A DNA stretch of 64,000 bases from Forficula auricularia (GCA_024734495.1 JALMQS010000161.1:1597758-1661757), one strand, 5' to 3'; shown: positions 11,575 to 23,200, numbered from the stretch's first letter. Notes: generated by a model from the sequence alone, not told the origin. Numbers and translations are program-made.

Positions 11575-12165
11575 ATTTTCAATTTTAAATTCATGTAAAA
11601 AAGTTGATTTTTATTTGCAGCCTGAATTAAATAAAATTGAAATAATATTTAATAAATTTTTTTACCTACCTTTTGTCCCGCTTGCGCCATCATCAAGGCA
11701 TCGCTGTGCTCAAAATTTTGAACTTAATTGCAATTGAAAATAATGTTAAATCACTCAGCTCCTTTTTTAGCTCGTTTTTAAATCCTGAAGGAGGGACAAT
11801 CATCCGAGAAGGAAAATGCCGTTCTAATTGGATTTTGTATCAATTCAGCATTACGTTTATTACGCCTTCTTCAATAGAAAACAACGTCATTTAATTAAAT
11901 TTCCTAATTTTATTATATAATATTTTTAATGATCTATTAGTGGTTTTAAAATAAAAAAAAATTAAAAAATATAATTATAAATTTTTATTGGCACACCCAC
12001 CTATGAATAATTAATCTAATTATAAAAAGGTCAATCAAATTAAAGTTACCCTATGGGGAGGCCTTAACATATCGGTTTGTCAACCCAAAAACCCATTAAT
12101 CAGTGATTTTCATCGAAATCTTTAGAGCAGTTTTCGAGAAACCAATTATATATATTCACAGTTTC
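11575..12165 (+). repeat. Unclassified interspersed repeat, sister of 53080-53490
   Basis: Shared blocks in order: GATTTTTATTTGCA, CGTCTTCAATAGAA (here as CTTCAATAGAA), TTTTTATTGGCACACCCACCT, GAATAATTA, CAACCCAAAAAC and TTTTCATCGAAATC. No intact frame. It abuts the right end of the 1.75-kb TIR element. Confidence 0.65.
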
Positions 12166-12527
12166 GATACAATGATTTTTAATATTATAATATAGTATGA
12201 TTCGTGTCTATGATTTATAAAAATTGAAGTTTCACAGGAAAGTGAACTAAATAATTTTTTCAAAAACAAAATATTTAGGCTTTATCAACAATTTTTAACC
12301 TTCTTCTAATTGTCGTCAATACAATAATTTGGTACCATTTGAACCATTATGCATTAATTGAAATTAATTATTTCTTAATTATTCATTAATTCCTGGGGCA
12401 TATGCAATCGATTTACGTTGGTGGATTTCAGAAGCCTACCCTACAGGGGCATTAAATATGGAAAATTTTGTACTTTTTAGTGCATTACTAACAAAAGCGT
12501 CTTTATTAGTTTTTTAATCTATAATTT

Positions 12528-12698
12528 GGGGTCGGGTAGGCTAGGGGTTAGCGTGTCACCCTGCTAACCAAGTGGACCCGGGTTTGAATCCGACTCGAGG
12601 CATCCGGCTAAAACCTGACCCCGGGGTAGAGACAAATTAAAAAAAAAATAGCATCGTAAATTCGCTTATGGCTAGAAAGGCCGAAAAGCAAAAAAAAA
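12528..12698 (+). mobile_element. tRNA-derived SINE, family 1
   Basis: Begins GGGGTCGGGTAGGCTAGGGG, with an A-box-like GGCTAGGGGTTAGCG and B box GGTTTGAATCC (12581-12591) of an internal Pol III promoter. The body ends GGCTAGAAAGGCCGAAAAGC followed by an A-rich tail. A second copy is at 35037-35179. Confidence 0.8.
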
Positions 12699-12699
12699 T

Positions 12700-13265
12700 C
12701 TATAATTTATTATTTAATTTGAAAGTTTTAAAAAAAAGCTTGGTAAAGTGAAAAATAAGAGAATACTAATTGAATCTTTCCATTTTCCTAACACTAACTA
12801 GGTATAGTAAAAACTTTTAAATTCAAGATTTTTCAATTATTGTTTTAACTTTCTAGCCCGAATATTGGTAACACGGCCTCTAAAAAAAACCACCTTTTTT
12901 TGAAACTTTAAGATGATGTATAAATACCGACTTTTTCTCGAATTCATAATATAGAAATTTTAAAAGAAAGCCAAAATCAGTTCTTTCAAGATACTGTGTT
13001 AAAAATTTATTATCAAATTTTACTATAAAAAATGGGAAGTCCAACTTCAAAACTTTTTAGTAATATTACATACCCGTTTTGTAATCTTATACCATATTTT
13101 TTACTAATACGTATCTAAATAATACAAGAAAAAAGTAAAATTAAAATTATTTTTGTATTTTTGCAATGAGTAATGTAATAATATAGTATTTTTTTACTAT
13201 ACACAATCTTTTAAATTTCCTAGCTATTTGTATTGTAAACACATAGTAAATTTACAATTTTTTTA
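12700..13265. other. AT-rich stretch
   Basis: No feature recognised. Confidence 0.4.
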
Positions 13266-13271
13266 ACAGTG

Positions 13272-13721
13272 TAGAACGAAGGGTGAACCGCGACCTAATA
13301 TGCTGTACACCTACTTCCACTTGTACTTCCAAATATTTCCAAGTACTTCCAAATATTTCCAAGTAATTCCAAGTAATTCCAAATATTTCCAATTACTTCC
13401 AAATATTTCCAAGCAATTCCAAGTAATTCCAAATATTTCCAAGTGATTCCAAATATTTCCAATTACTTCCAAATATTTCCAATTGCTTCCAAATATTTCC
13501 AAGTACTTCCAAATATTTCCAAGCAATTCCAAATATTTCCAAGCAATTCCAAGTCCTTCCAAATATTTCCAAGTACTTCCAAATAATTTCAAATATTTCT
13601 AAGCAATTCCAAGTACTTCCAAATATTTCCAAGTACATACTTTCAAATATTTCCAGGTGCTTCCAAAATACTTCCAAAGAGGTGTACACCTACTTCCAAT
13701 CGCGTATCACCCTTCGGTGTA
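13272..13721. mobile_element. TIR element built around a 10-bp minisatellite
   Basis: TIRs: GAACGAAGGGTGAACCGCGA (13274-13293) and the inverse of TACACCGAAGGGTGATACGCGA (13700-13721). They match the ends of the 176-bp element at 3.46 kb. Between them is a long TTCC-phased array. The overlapping minus-strand frames (WKYLEIFG-type repeats) are translations of the minisatellite, not a protein gene. Confidence 0.8.
13311..13680. repeat. 10-bp minisatellite, about 35 units
   Basis: Units AAATATTTCC, AAGTACTTCC, AAGTAATTCC and AAGCAATTCC stay in strict 10-bp register for over 300 bp, often alternating as a 20-bp higher-order unit. Register slips near 13630-13660. The invariant part is TTCCAA. Confidence 0.9.
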
Positions 13722-13724
13722 GGC

Positions 13725-14595
13725 TAATAAAATTAGAAAAATATTTAAGGGATGTTTCGCTATTAATTTAGGCACTAAAACACGGTCCCAAAGCTACTGT
13801 ATATAAAATTAATTTTGATTAACCTTATATCTTTATCTAATATTTAATTTATAAAATGAAATTGATAAGATGTACGTTCTTTTCAAATACTTAGTTAAGA
13901 TTTTAATTATAAAATGATTTGAATATCTTCTTCTCATTGGTTGTTGTTGTATTTGCTTAATTATCCATGAATAATTGATATCCAATCTCCTGGAATGTTC
14001 CTTTTTCATTAAACTCCTATCTCATCTGCTTGCTTGCCAACGAAGAATAATTCACTCTAAATATTCTCAGCAAAAATTAATCATAATCTAATAATAATTA
14101 GTACACTATTAATTTCAAGTTACGATCTTCTCTCTCGATATTTTTCTTTTCGGAACAATTAAGAATTTCCTCGAAATAAATTTGAAAGGTGAGGTAATTC
14201 GGGGTTTCGTGGTTTTTTTTTTTTTTTTTTTTGATGAAACAAACCTTCCTTGTTCTAGCGAGCGAGGGCCTTAATGTTAACGTGACTTGTCCGTGACGTT
14301 TCGAATTAAGGTTTTCCATCCAGATGGTCAAGTCGGCTCAAACACGGCTTTGATCTTTTTAAATTTGAGTACGTATTAATTTCCATCCCTGATGGGAATG
14401 CAATATCGAATTCCCTAAGGAACAACCAATTCTTTATTCAATACTTAGAAGCTCATTATTATGGTCATAAAAATTATTTTTATTTTTATTTTTTTATAAA
14501 TATAGTCAACTAAAAGTAATTGAGCCGCGAAAGTTGAATAATATAATCAATCATTTCTTATGTTAATTCTACATATTTAGAAAATCATTTTATTA
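13725..14595. other. AT-rich stretch with poly-T tract
   Basis: A T homopolymer lies at about 14212-14231. A GACGTTTCGAATT word at 14296 lacks any paired CTGANGA box and is not called. No gene recognised. Confidence 0.4.
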
Positions 14596-14617
14596 TTTTG
14601 TGAAAATGAAAAATGAA

Positions 14618-14995
14618 TTGAGCACCCGACTGGATTTGAACCCGGGGTTCTCTACTTTAGCCATTCAAAAGCTTTATTTATAATTTTAATATTTACAGAT
14701 ACAACATTGTAAAGCAATACATTACAAGTAGAACAGATATACATGATTATATAAAATTTACAAATGTTTTTTATTGTTCCTTATAAATATTTTCCTGCCC
14801 TATGAGCTTACACTACTAATATATTTTAATATTGTTCATAATAATTAATAATATTTAAAAATATGAGTATAATTAAGTTTAATATACAATTTTTTTATTA
14901 TCCTTAATCTAAATATTTACATTTTATTTTTATTTTATTTACCCAAAGACCACTATGCCACGGGTGATCCCGCCATGAAAGCTATTTAGAACAAA
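14618..14995 (-). mobile_element. tRNA-derived SINE (family 2) apparently split by an AT-rich insert
   Basis: On the minus strand, a 5' piece (about 14985-14945) carries GTGGCATAGTGGTC, a good A box. A 3' piece (about 14680-14618) carries GGGTTCAAATCC, a good B box, followed by AGTCGGGTGCTCAA. The ~260 bp between them is AT-rich with no SINE-like sequence. Either an insertion split one SINE or two fragments lie together by chance. Confidence 0.5.
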
Positions 14996-14999
14996 TATC

Positions 15000-15410
15000 A
15001 TTTTCCCGTTTTGTGACTTTTTCTATTTAAAGTATACTTACTTTTGTTTTAGACACATTAACTATAGATAACTACTTTATAAATCGTAAAACCGATCGCA
15101 ATAATTATCCACTTAATGAATCACTGTTATATAAAAAATTTGCTTGTCTAACAAATAGGAAAAACTTAATATTTTATAAAATTTTATAGATAGGTAGGTA
15201 TTGGGGTATTTAGGTATCTGGGGCCGTTGTTAAGTTCCCGGAACTCAAATGTATAAGATTCTTGTAAAATCTAACACTGAATTTAAGGGAAAAATGAAAA
15301 CTTTTTCAAGACTAAATAAACTCTCGGCTAATTTTAGTAGTATGCATGTATGGATTCAGTTATTTGTCGACGATTTTCCCCCATCTTTGAATAATATTGA
15401 AATTAAATTC
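15000..15410. other. AT-rich stretch with an unrecognised frame
   Basis: The 116-codon frame from 15249 runs into the palindromic repeat at 15430-15600, so it is not credible as a gene. Confidence 0.35.
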
Positions 15411-15415
15411 AAAAC

Positions 15416-15650
15416 TTCCCTAGTATCACAATGGAATTATTATTTAACGGGTTATAGTGGTGTTTCACAAAGAGGAAATAAAATTAAAAAGATTAAAAAA
15501 TCTTTTAAATTATTTTGGAGATTTTTTATTTATCTCTGCTGCATAGTTTCAGGCTATGAACCCTTCATCAGGAGGTTAAACAGAACACTGAAACTATAAC
15601 CCGTTAAATAATAATTCCTTTGTTTAATATGTTTCACTATAAACCAACAC
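15416..15650. mobile_element. Foldback with central hammerhead-like hairpin
   Basis: GGAATTATTATTTAACGGGTTATAG (from 15431) is mirrored by the inverse at about 15588-15619. It appears inserted in a MITE end (CCTAGTATCACAATG at 15418-15432, whose continuation reappears near 15669). In the centre the minus strand reads CTGATGA (15571-15565), AGG...CCT, GAAAC (15550-15546). Confidence 0.55.
15546..15571 (-). ncRNA. Hammerhead-like core (weak)
   Basis: CTGATGA and GAAAC boxes are both present, with a 3-bp stem II (AGG/CCT) and no extra unpaired base. The cleavage triplet and a stem I cannot be recognised, so this is likely a remnant. Confidence 0.35.
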
Positions 15651-15668
15651 CGCTTTCCCTAAACTTTA

Positions 15669-15786
15669 TTAGTATCACAATGTTTCAAACTACATATATA
15701 GTAACTATATTGTCCCTATATAGTTTTTGAGAATCTATATAGGCTTTATATAGTTACTATATAGTTTGAAACATTGTGATACTAGG
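15669..15786. mobile_element. ~118-bp palindromic MITE, copy 1
   Basis: Ends TAGTATCACAATGTTTCAAAC and its inverse, almost fully self-complementary around CTATATAGTTTTTGAGAATC. The same family is at 36716-36826, and a single end occurs at 22727-22755. Confidence 0.8.
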
Positions 15787-16639
15787 TTACCATTATTTAA
15801 CAATGGTTAAATTTATTGCTGATTAGACTTTTGTGCAAAACGATCTTCAAACATTAGTAATTTTTTACTACAAAGTTAGTTATTTATGAGTATCTTGAAA
15901 ATTAATTAATTAATCTTGATCAAATTTAATATTCTATTTAAATGCTTTAAGGGCCCTCAAAAAGGCTATAATAAAGATGTTTTTGAAAAATTACTTAAAA
16001 GTACTTTATTATGTAATCTAGTACCTACCTAATTTTTATTTTGTTTCTTTAATTTAGCTATCAATTTTTTAAATTTATTTCAAATATTTTAAACCCTTAT
16101 AGATAAAGTTTAGGTTGATGCCAATTTATTTTATTTAAATTTGAAATTGTGCCCTTGATGATAGAATTTTCAAAATATTCAATATTTAGAAACTTCTTGT
16201 TTCTATATAAAAAAAAATATCCATTTTATTTATATAAGATAAAACAAATCCTTTCGAAATGAATTATGGAATGTAAATTCGTCCCTTGTATGGGGATCAC
16301 TTTTATTTTGTTTATTCAAAGTAATTTGATATTTCCACTCAAACAGTGTTCTCTTTCTCTATTTGGGTTCCATCAACAAAAATGTGTTTAAGTAATTTGA
16401 AAAAAATCGAAATATAAATAAGTATAAGTGTATGGTACACACACACCTACTCATACACATTTATATACATTTAAATTAATATGCAAACTGCTAACTATAG
16501 AATTTTCTTTTAAGCGAGAAATGCTTAATCTAGATAAAAAAGCTTTTAAAAATACTTTTTTCTCTCCCTCTCTCTATATATACATATACTAAGATCTTTA
16601 TATGTATATATATAATCTTATATAAAAATATTTAATTTT

Positions 16640-16836
16640 TGTATTTTTTCTACTTATCTAAATTAATGGCTCTCCATTAACGGACGCGCTATGTTAATTC
16701 TACATTTCATTAAAGAGCCAACATATCTGCGTTAATGGACCAACACCGCTTTTTCTAACCGAGGCGATCTTTGTAGCTAAGCGCTGAAGAAGTGTCTGCG
16801 CATTAACACCTCTTGAACGCCAATGGACAAACTCAG

Positions 16837-16878
<42 letters not shown>

Positions 16879-17050
16879 ACTTTATACACCTACAAATACA
16901 AACAGCTGAGAGAACAGAACAGAATGGAATGAAAACTATGGTTGGATGCCGTTTCTTAAGGGACGATGAACAAAATGACCTCTTGCCCTCAATTATCCAT
17001 CAGAGAGACAAATCGTTCCGATGATCGGTTAGCATCAAAAACATGATTGG
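16640..17050. other. Less AT-rich unique stretch with (AC)n microsatellite
   Basis: A CA repeat runs from about 16838 to 16873. The part before it contains ATTAACG/CATTAACA words. The rest of 15800-16640 is AT-rich; CAACACCGCTTT at ~16741 echoes a repeat at 15640 and 18570. Confidence 0.4.
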
Positions 17051-17194
17051 ATTGATTTATGTCATATTCTATAGGGTACAAATTAAAATGTTTAATCGTA
17101 AATCAAAAAATCAAATTATAGTATTTAGAATAAAATACTATTTCAAAATGCTCTAATAATTAGAAAATACATTTTACTTTAATTGAAAAGGGAT

Positions 17195-17425
17195 TAGCGA
17201 AGTTGATGATTCATAAGACGAAATTAATGAGGTTGTCCTCTGCTTGATGCAGTTTGTTTGTCAAATGACCAGCTTACTATTATAATAAAACTAATTTATC
17301 TAAATACGATCAGGTATTTGAACCCATGTGAAATAACAGAGAGATACAATTCTACTTAAAAAGACTGATGATGAAGGTCAAATCTTCAAAAATATAGTCT
17401 CTACTAAGAAAGAATTTATATTTAA
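17195..17425 (+). mobile_element. Hammerhead-like repeat, family with TGAGGTTGTCCTC
   Basis: Contains GAGGTTGTCCTCTGCTTGATGCA, ACCAGCTTACTAT and GTATTTGAACCCATG, all shared in rearranged order with 53.48-54.62 kb. The plus-strand core is CTGATGA (17365-17371), T, GAAG...CTTC hairpin, AAAA (expected GAAA), TATA, GTC, then TCT pairing with AGA before the core. Confidence 0.6.
17362..17402 (+). ncRNA. Hammerhead ribozyme-like motif, G12 lost
   Basis: AGA-CTGATGA-T-GAAGGTCAAATCTTC-AAAA-(ATATA)-GTC-TCT. The stem I (AGA/TCT), stem II and a GTC cleavage triplet are present. The GAAA box reads AAAA, which should abolish activity. Confidence 0.5.
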
Positions 17426-17479
17426 GGTCCAAAATCTAAGATTTTAATGGAATATTTTTACATTACATATCAGAGAGCT

Positions 17480-17555
17480 TCATCCCCTCAGGAGCTAACC
17501 CAGAGAACTAACATGCCCGGCAAGCGTGGTAGTACGCGGGTTCAACTCCTGAGAG
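17480..17555 (+). repeat. tRNA-like/SINE fragment
   Basis: GCGGGTTCAACTCCTGAG resembles a B box and T-arm. CCTCAGGAG upstream pairs with CTCCTGAG. No convincing A box or full cloverleaf, so not a tRNA gene. Confidence 0.35.
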
Positions 17556-17574
17556 GACAAAACACTTTGATATG

Positions 17575-17705
17575 CAATGTAAAAATATTCTGGGCTCACC
17601 CCCGAAATATATCGAATTCAAAACTCAATTTTATTTTATTTCTTTTTTGGGAAATCTACCTCGCATCTTGCACAAGTTTTATTATTATAAAAATATTCTA
17701 TTAAA
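17575..17705 (+). repeat. Half copy of the 29.6-kb hammerhead-like inverted repeat
   Basis: CTCACCCCCGAAATATATCG, AATTCAAAACTCAATTTTA, ACCTCGCATCTTG and CAAGTTT match the right arm at 29705-29790. Only the GAAA side is present. Confidence 0.75.
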
Positions 17706-17853
17706 ATCTTCGATTTTGGACTTAAATATAAATTATTTCTTAATATTATTTGGTTTATACTGTGAATTCTATTTTTGAAAAAATCCATATTATTTTCAAA
17801 AAAAGATACTCAAACCTTTGGGTTAGTTATTTAAAAAATATATATATATCAAC

Positions 17854-18444
17854 GCTAGAAAGCAATTTCGCTGTATTTCGAAAAAATACGAATATCACTT
17901 TTATATATCATTAGAATCAGCGTTGCAATAAAATTATAGACTACATGTTTGAAATTAATGAAAATTAAAAATCTTTCCTGTAGAGTATGCATATGATACT
18001 CTATGCGCCCTATTTGAATGCATAAACGGCAGTTCAGGTCATTCAAGAGGCAATTGGTCAAAAAATATGTTTTCATTCAAATCTTAGTATTATTCAAAAG
18101 TAAAACATCACCCTAATTTATTAGTAGTCTCTTTTTATCAAAACATTATTGAAGCTCGTAAATGATACCAACTTCAAAATTTTAATTTACTAGATGCGTC
18201 GTTTTTGGTCTTGTTCTCCACCTAACCTTACTAAATGTACGATAAATGTTGTTAAAAGATCAAAATCTGCTACTTTTTCAAATTAAATAAATACGTCAAA
18301 ATTCCTCCAGATATTTCGTTTACTATAATTCATGTTCCTTGAGTTTGTCTAGTACAAAACAGTTACAACTTTTTTCTCATTAAATCGTTTTTGAATCCTC
18401 TATAAAGTTCTATTTTTCGAGATACAGCAAGATTGCTTTCTAGA
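17854..18444 (-). mobile_element. ~600-bp TIR element, copy 1
   Basis: Ends GCTAGAAAGCAAT and ATTGCTTTCTAG, followed inward by GCTGTAT(T/C)TCGAAAAA. A reverse-oriented relative is at 61174-61762, sharing GAATTTTGACGTAT, ACAACATTTA and AACGATTTAA. No transposase frame. Confidence 0.7.
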
Positions 18445-18519
18445 GTGGATATTATACAAATAAGCATCTCTACCATATATGTTAATTTTCACCAAACAGA
18501 GGACAACCTTAGGAGTTTT

Positions 18520-18600
18520 TAAAGGATTATAGTGGTGTTTTTAACTCTTGTGTTTAATATGTTTCACTATAAACCAACAGCGCTTTCCCTAAATGTTAGA
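18520..18600 (+). repeat. Short repeat shared with 15615-15660
   Basis: GTTTAATATGTTTCACTATA and AACCAACA(C/G)CGCTTTCCCTAAA occur in both copies, with TATAGTGGTGTTT just upstream in each locus. Confidence 0.7.
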
Positions 18601-20690
18601 GAACAACCTCTTTGATTTCTTCTTATGATTTTCTTGTTCACATGACGAAAAATAAAAGTATGATTTTAACTTAAAATTTAATTAATATATGCACCCATAC
18701 TCTTTTTTATTCATTCTATGATTAGAAAATTATGTTAGGTATTTCTGAAGAAAATTTAATTTTCTACTTTTTAGTGCATTTTGAAATAAAAACATGTTTT
18801 TAAAAATAATTTTTATATATACATTTATATATATTTTTCTTTTTTACGTTTTAGTCTTTAAATTTGTAAAAATCAACCAATCAAAAGAGAATTTTTGGTT
18901 AAAACAATCAAGATTGATATTTTTTAATGATATAATCTCATCAAAATCTACAATGTTTCTACGTATAATTCTGTAGTTATTTTAAAGTTCTTGTGAACTC
19001 TATATTAGGGTTACTTGTCGATTAAACTAGAGCAGCAAATTAGAGTAAGAGAATGATTCAAGAAGCTGATTCACTTCTCTTGTAATTTACAACTTAACCA
19101 CCAAAGCATTAAATTTGCAATTCTTTGAATAATATATACTAAGTATAACTTAGTATAAGCGATGAAATCACTTGTTAATGTTTGTATTATATTTCCCTTT
19201 ATTATATATTGGAATTTATTAAATTTTGTCATCGTCTGAGTTTGTTAAGTAAATCTCGCAAAATTAAAAACAAATTAATATTAATAATTGAAGCGAATTT
19301 GTGAGTAGGAGAAATTTTAAAAAATCGGCTCATTGGAAGTGGGCTGAAATAGGGTAACAAGATGCTACCCAGATAACCAGACAGACAGAGAAACTAAGTT
19401 AAATAAAAGCAAGTAAAAAAAAGCAAACAATTAAGAATCGATTGAAAAACAGGTGGTCAGACGAGCAGTCCTTGAAATGGAAACAAACGAATCGAAACCT
19501 GCTAAGAAAACCAATAATAGACAAAGAAGTAGGCTTTTATGTGCGCTGAACCAGTCCTTAGGCTAAATACATTACTAAACAGTTACTAAAAATTAAAAGG
19601 AATAATTTATTGCAGGCTCCACCTTTTGACAGCTTATTTCTTCAGCATGAAGAATATTGCTTCGGCGATGCTTGTTTCAGAGTTTGTATTCATTTGATTA
19701 AATAATAATATTGGAATTCTAATCGGGTTTCTTGTTGTATTCATTGGCACTCTAAAGTTAACCGAATACAATTAGTATGTTTAGGGTGGATTTTGAGGGA
19801 GTTCTGCAATTTTAGGATAGCAAAAAATGAAGCTGAAATTGTGCCACGCATACTTAAAAAATTATAATTTAAGTAACATTTTTAAGAGTAGTTCAATAAT
19901 AAAAAGTATTTTTGAAAAAAAAAAAGTTTTATTGCTGGGAAGACTTGAGAAATTCCTGTTAGCTAACTAGGTCTAGAAGATGCTTTCTAGATATCTGGAG
20001 ACCTTCTAGACATCTTAAAGACAATAAGAGCTGAATAAGACATCTTCTAGAGCGGGTGTGCTATTGATTGATTGAATCAAGAAGCTAGACACTTAGTTAA
20101 AAATATTAATACACATTATATGTTATAACCTTAACCTTCTCTTAAACCGCTACTTGAAAATATTTAATTTTTATAACTTTTTCTTTTCTATGAATACTTC
20201 TTGTGGCTTTCAGTCTCGGGTATTAAATTGGAGAAAAGTGAAAACTTTTTTTTAAAACTACGTTTTCTGCAAATTTTAATGGTTTGGAATTGTTTTCGGT
20301 TCAAGGTAGGGGTAGGGATGCAAAATATTAATACAAAATTATGTTCCAAATTTCAGTTATTGGTTACAATCAATCGTAAGACAATTCGATTTTTTTCACC
20401 AGGAAGTTCTAAATATAAAAAGAGCGATCTATTGAGTTTTTATTTTTGAAATACAAAAATGTTGGCACCAAAACGAGCTTATATGTAAATTTAGACAGGA
20501 TTTTTCTCCATATTTCATAAATTTCTAAATACGAAAAAGCAAAAAAAATAAATATACTCGAATGAATTTAATACTGCCACCCGCCCAAAGGGCTTCGCTC
20601 GCTCTGTGTGTAAAAAATATTTAATTTAGTTTTATTAAGCTCCGCAACCTTACATAACTCACTGAACACAACTAAGAGACCGTAAATAAA
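18600..20690. other. AT-rich stretch without recognised genes
   Basis: Frames at 18794 and 20201 are low-complexity and resemble nothing known. GCCCAAAGGGCTTCGCTCGC at 20584 is a small GC hairpin of unknown origin, reminiscent of a Helitron 3' hairpin but without CTAG. Confidence 0.4.
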
Positions 20691-21085
20691 TATAATCTGT
20701 AAGTTGAATCTAGTATGGTAATCAGAGAGGGGCTGCAGTCTTTCTATCTTCTACCTGCTGCTAAGTAGTACGTTCGCTGTTAGAGCCAAGTTGATTTTAT
20801 TTTGATGGTACTATTTCGAGGCAAGTTTATTGGCATTAGAGTGTCTTAACATCGGAAGGAAGGTGGAGGGCGGGCTGGAAAGTGTTGGGCCGAACTTTTC
20901 CTCTTGTCCCCAGAGAACTCAACTTCCTTTGCGATTACGTTTAAGTCATCCACCCCCTTCTCAGCCCCTTCACAAGCACACACATACACTTTTTTCGTCA
21001 ACATTTTTAACCCTGATGTATAAAAAGTTCGATTCTTTTTTCTAAATTGTTTCACGATTGTATTACAGATATTTACAGCTGTCAA
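20690..21085. promoter_or_regulatory. GC-richer unique island
   Basis: The two overlapping opposite-strand frames (71 and 79 codons) are not recognisable proteins. CTGCAG, CTGCTG and C-rich tracts are present in a non-repetitive context. A regulatory role is only inferred. Confidence 0.2.
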
Positions 21086-21235
21086 GTAATACTTTTTATT
21101 AATTTGGCTTTTGTGAAGTTGAATGAACGTCTGGTAGCTAAGTTTTCTCTGAGACAGAATTTGCTATTACATAATAATATATGACTCTAACGATTTTGAC
21201 GAAATTCCCCCGGTTATTGGGTTTGTGGCTAGACA

Positions 21236-21263
21236 CTTCGATCTTTCAGGGTCTCATCTTCAG
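21236..21263 (-). ncRNA. Very weak hammerhead-like hairpin
   Basis: Minus strand CTGAAGA-T-GAG...ATC-GAAG-TGTC. One box is changed (GAAG for GAAA) and stem II is short. Listed only because it shares the layout of the other copies. Confidence 0.2.
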
Positions 21264-21349
21264 CTTACTTTAATTTGATAGGTTATTTGTTAATTCAAAT
21301 AATTATTCACAGGTGGTTGTGTCAATAAAAATTTATAATTTCATTTTTT

Positions 21350-22726
21350 TCAATTTCCTTTTAATTATTTTTTTTAGTTTTAAATCTCACTAATAGATCA
21401 TTACAAATATAATATTATTTTATATTAAGATTAGGAAATATAGTTGATAAATAGAGGAAGGGAGTGGAGATTGGGAGAGAATAATGGAATTGAAATAATT
21501 ATCGGAAAAGAGGTTTTTTCGTTAATTAGTTTTTCCTCTTATTAAAAACAAGGACTAAAAGATGAACAAGGACAGTCGATGGTGGAGAAGTAATCTCCGG
21601 AATCGAAGCTCAAATATAATGTATACATTAATGTAAAAAAAAAAAAAATTAGAAATATAGTTCATTAGATAACTGGTTCAATAAATTATTTATTAATTGA
21701 AAGAAAAAAATTAATTAGAGGTATTCAAGATCGAGTGATAGAATTTAATGCTGAATTGATCCAAAGGCAGCCCAATAATAATGAAAACTGCTAATTCTGA
21801 ATCGAAGAATTTATTAAAACTTCATTTTCATCCTCTTAAAAAACCTGACGATTCAAAGGATTGCCCCTCCTTCTTCAGAGGTAAAAGGAGGAAGGAGGCT
21901 TGCTCCGATCGAAAAAATGCATACGAACTTTTGTAGATAATTGTATGCTTTACAAATTTTATTTGAACGATTTCTATCTATCATCAATAAATAACGAGAT
22001 ATTTGGATAAAACGGATTTGTTAAACATTTTTCACACTGTCAAATATAGCATAGATATAGGGATTTTCAATATTAATCTTCACAATGGGTGAGCGGATCA
22101 GGATGAATGGTAGGGTAAATAATGCTAATCTTGAAACGTTTTAATTGATGAGCTGAAAATTGGTAGGCAAATATCTTAGAATGCTCCAAATTTTAGCTTA
22201 TTTACCTGAAAACGTTTTCTGGAAGTACAAAATGCCAATCTTGAAAGGTTTTAGTTAATGAGCTGAAAATACCCAAATATCTTACAATGCACCAAATTTT
22301 AACTTTTTACCTGAAAACGTTTCTTGAGAGTTAAATTAAATCAAAACTTTTCTTAACTATAACTTTTTTCAACTGTTTATTAATAAATTCTGAATTTGAT
22401 TTGAAAAAGTCTGATTTTGATTTTTAAAATCCTGAATTTGATATGGAAAAGTCCGAATTTGAAGCTTTCTATTTTTTCATATATATATATATAATTAAAT
22501 AAAAACTTGTTAAAACTAAGTAGGTACTGCAAAATTAACCCAAACAGACATGATGTAATTTTAGTAATTTAAAAAATATATTAACTAATGTAACCTCCTC
22601 TTAGCTAGCATGTAAGTAGTTCTAGCAGCCGCCACTAGATAACGCTGCAAATCAATGCTAATATAGTTTAGATGTGAAATATTCATTCAATAGATATAAA
22701 AATATTGCCTAATTAATGGTGTTTTG
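21350..22726. other. AT-rich stretch
   Basis: Contains two short imperfect internal repeats (GTTTTA(A/G)TT(G/A)ATGAGCTGAAAAT near 22137 and 22242). No gene recognised. Confidence 0.35.
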
Positions 22727-22757
22727 TTTCACTAGAAGCACAATGTTTCAAACTAAA
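22727..22757 (+). repeat. Single end of the CACAATGTTTCAAAC MITE
   Basis: CACTAGAAGCACAATGTTTC matches the ends of the palindromic MITE at 15.7 and 36.7 kb. It directly abuts the LINE fragment. Confidence 0.55.
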
Positions 22758-23036
22758 AAGCAAAAGCTGCAGCATGTAAGCTTGCCTTTCTTTTCCGAAC
22801 CAAGCGCTTTTTCACCCCCTCAACTCCTTATATTATACAAGGCTCAAATTCGCCCCTGTGTTGAATATTGCTCTCATATGTGGAGAGGGGCCTCCAAGCA
22901 TTCTCTTAATACCTTAAATGCAATTCGGAGGCGGGCTATCAGACTTATAGGCGATCCCTCATTAACTGACACTCTCGACTCCCTAGCCCATCGTAGATCT
23001 GTCTCCGCCCTTTCCCTTTTTACTTTATCCAATGCG
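22757..23036 (+). pseudogene. Jockey/CR1-like LINE reverse transcriptase C-terminal fragment
   Basis: The translation has the C-terminal signature of insect non-LTR reverse transcriptases: SPPQLLILYKAQIRPCVEYC, then SHMWRGASKHSLNTLNAIRR-RAIRLIGDPSLTDTLDSLAHRRSVSALSLF. It corresponds to the region after the RT fingers-palm in Jockey/CR1 ORF2. No start, catalytic FADD box or endonuclease is present. It is a 5'- and 3'-truncated relic, ending where a different repeat (23037-23200) begins. Confidence 0.85.
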
Positions 23037-23200
23037 AAGCATGGGGAAAGTATTGTAATCGGTCTCGCGGCAAGCGCGACTTCAAAAGGTCCTCATGTAA
23101 AGACTACGGAACCCATGGTCTCAATTAAAGTCACAAATTGTAGTATTCAATTAGGTTGAATTTTAGCACGTGGCGGTTTTGCCACAAAAGTCTCGTCGAG
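23037..23200 (+). repeat. Interspersed repeat, sister of 49970-50130
   Basis: Shared: GTATTGTA(A)TCG, AAGCGCGA(C/T)TTCAAA, GTAAAGACTACGGAACCCAT, GGTCTCAA(T/C)TAAAG, AATTGTAGTATTCAATNA. It forms the tail of the 147-codon frame, whose last ~40 residues are therefore not LINE-derived. Confidence 0.8.

Noticed and set aside
13311..13689. Two overlapping minus-strand frames of 93 and 98 codons rich in WKYLEIFG
   Set aside because: They are translations of the 10-bp minisatellite in different frames; a 10-bp unit cycles through frames and yields such periodic peptides without being a gene.
14290..14310. GACGTTTCGAATT as another hammerhead-like core
   Set aside because: No CTGANGA box or stem II hairpin within reach on the minus strand.
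17480..17555. Possible tRNA gene
   Set aside because: A B-box-like word is present but no convincing A box, acceptor stem or cloverleaf.
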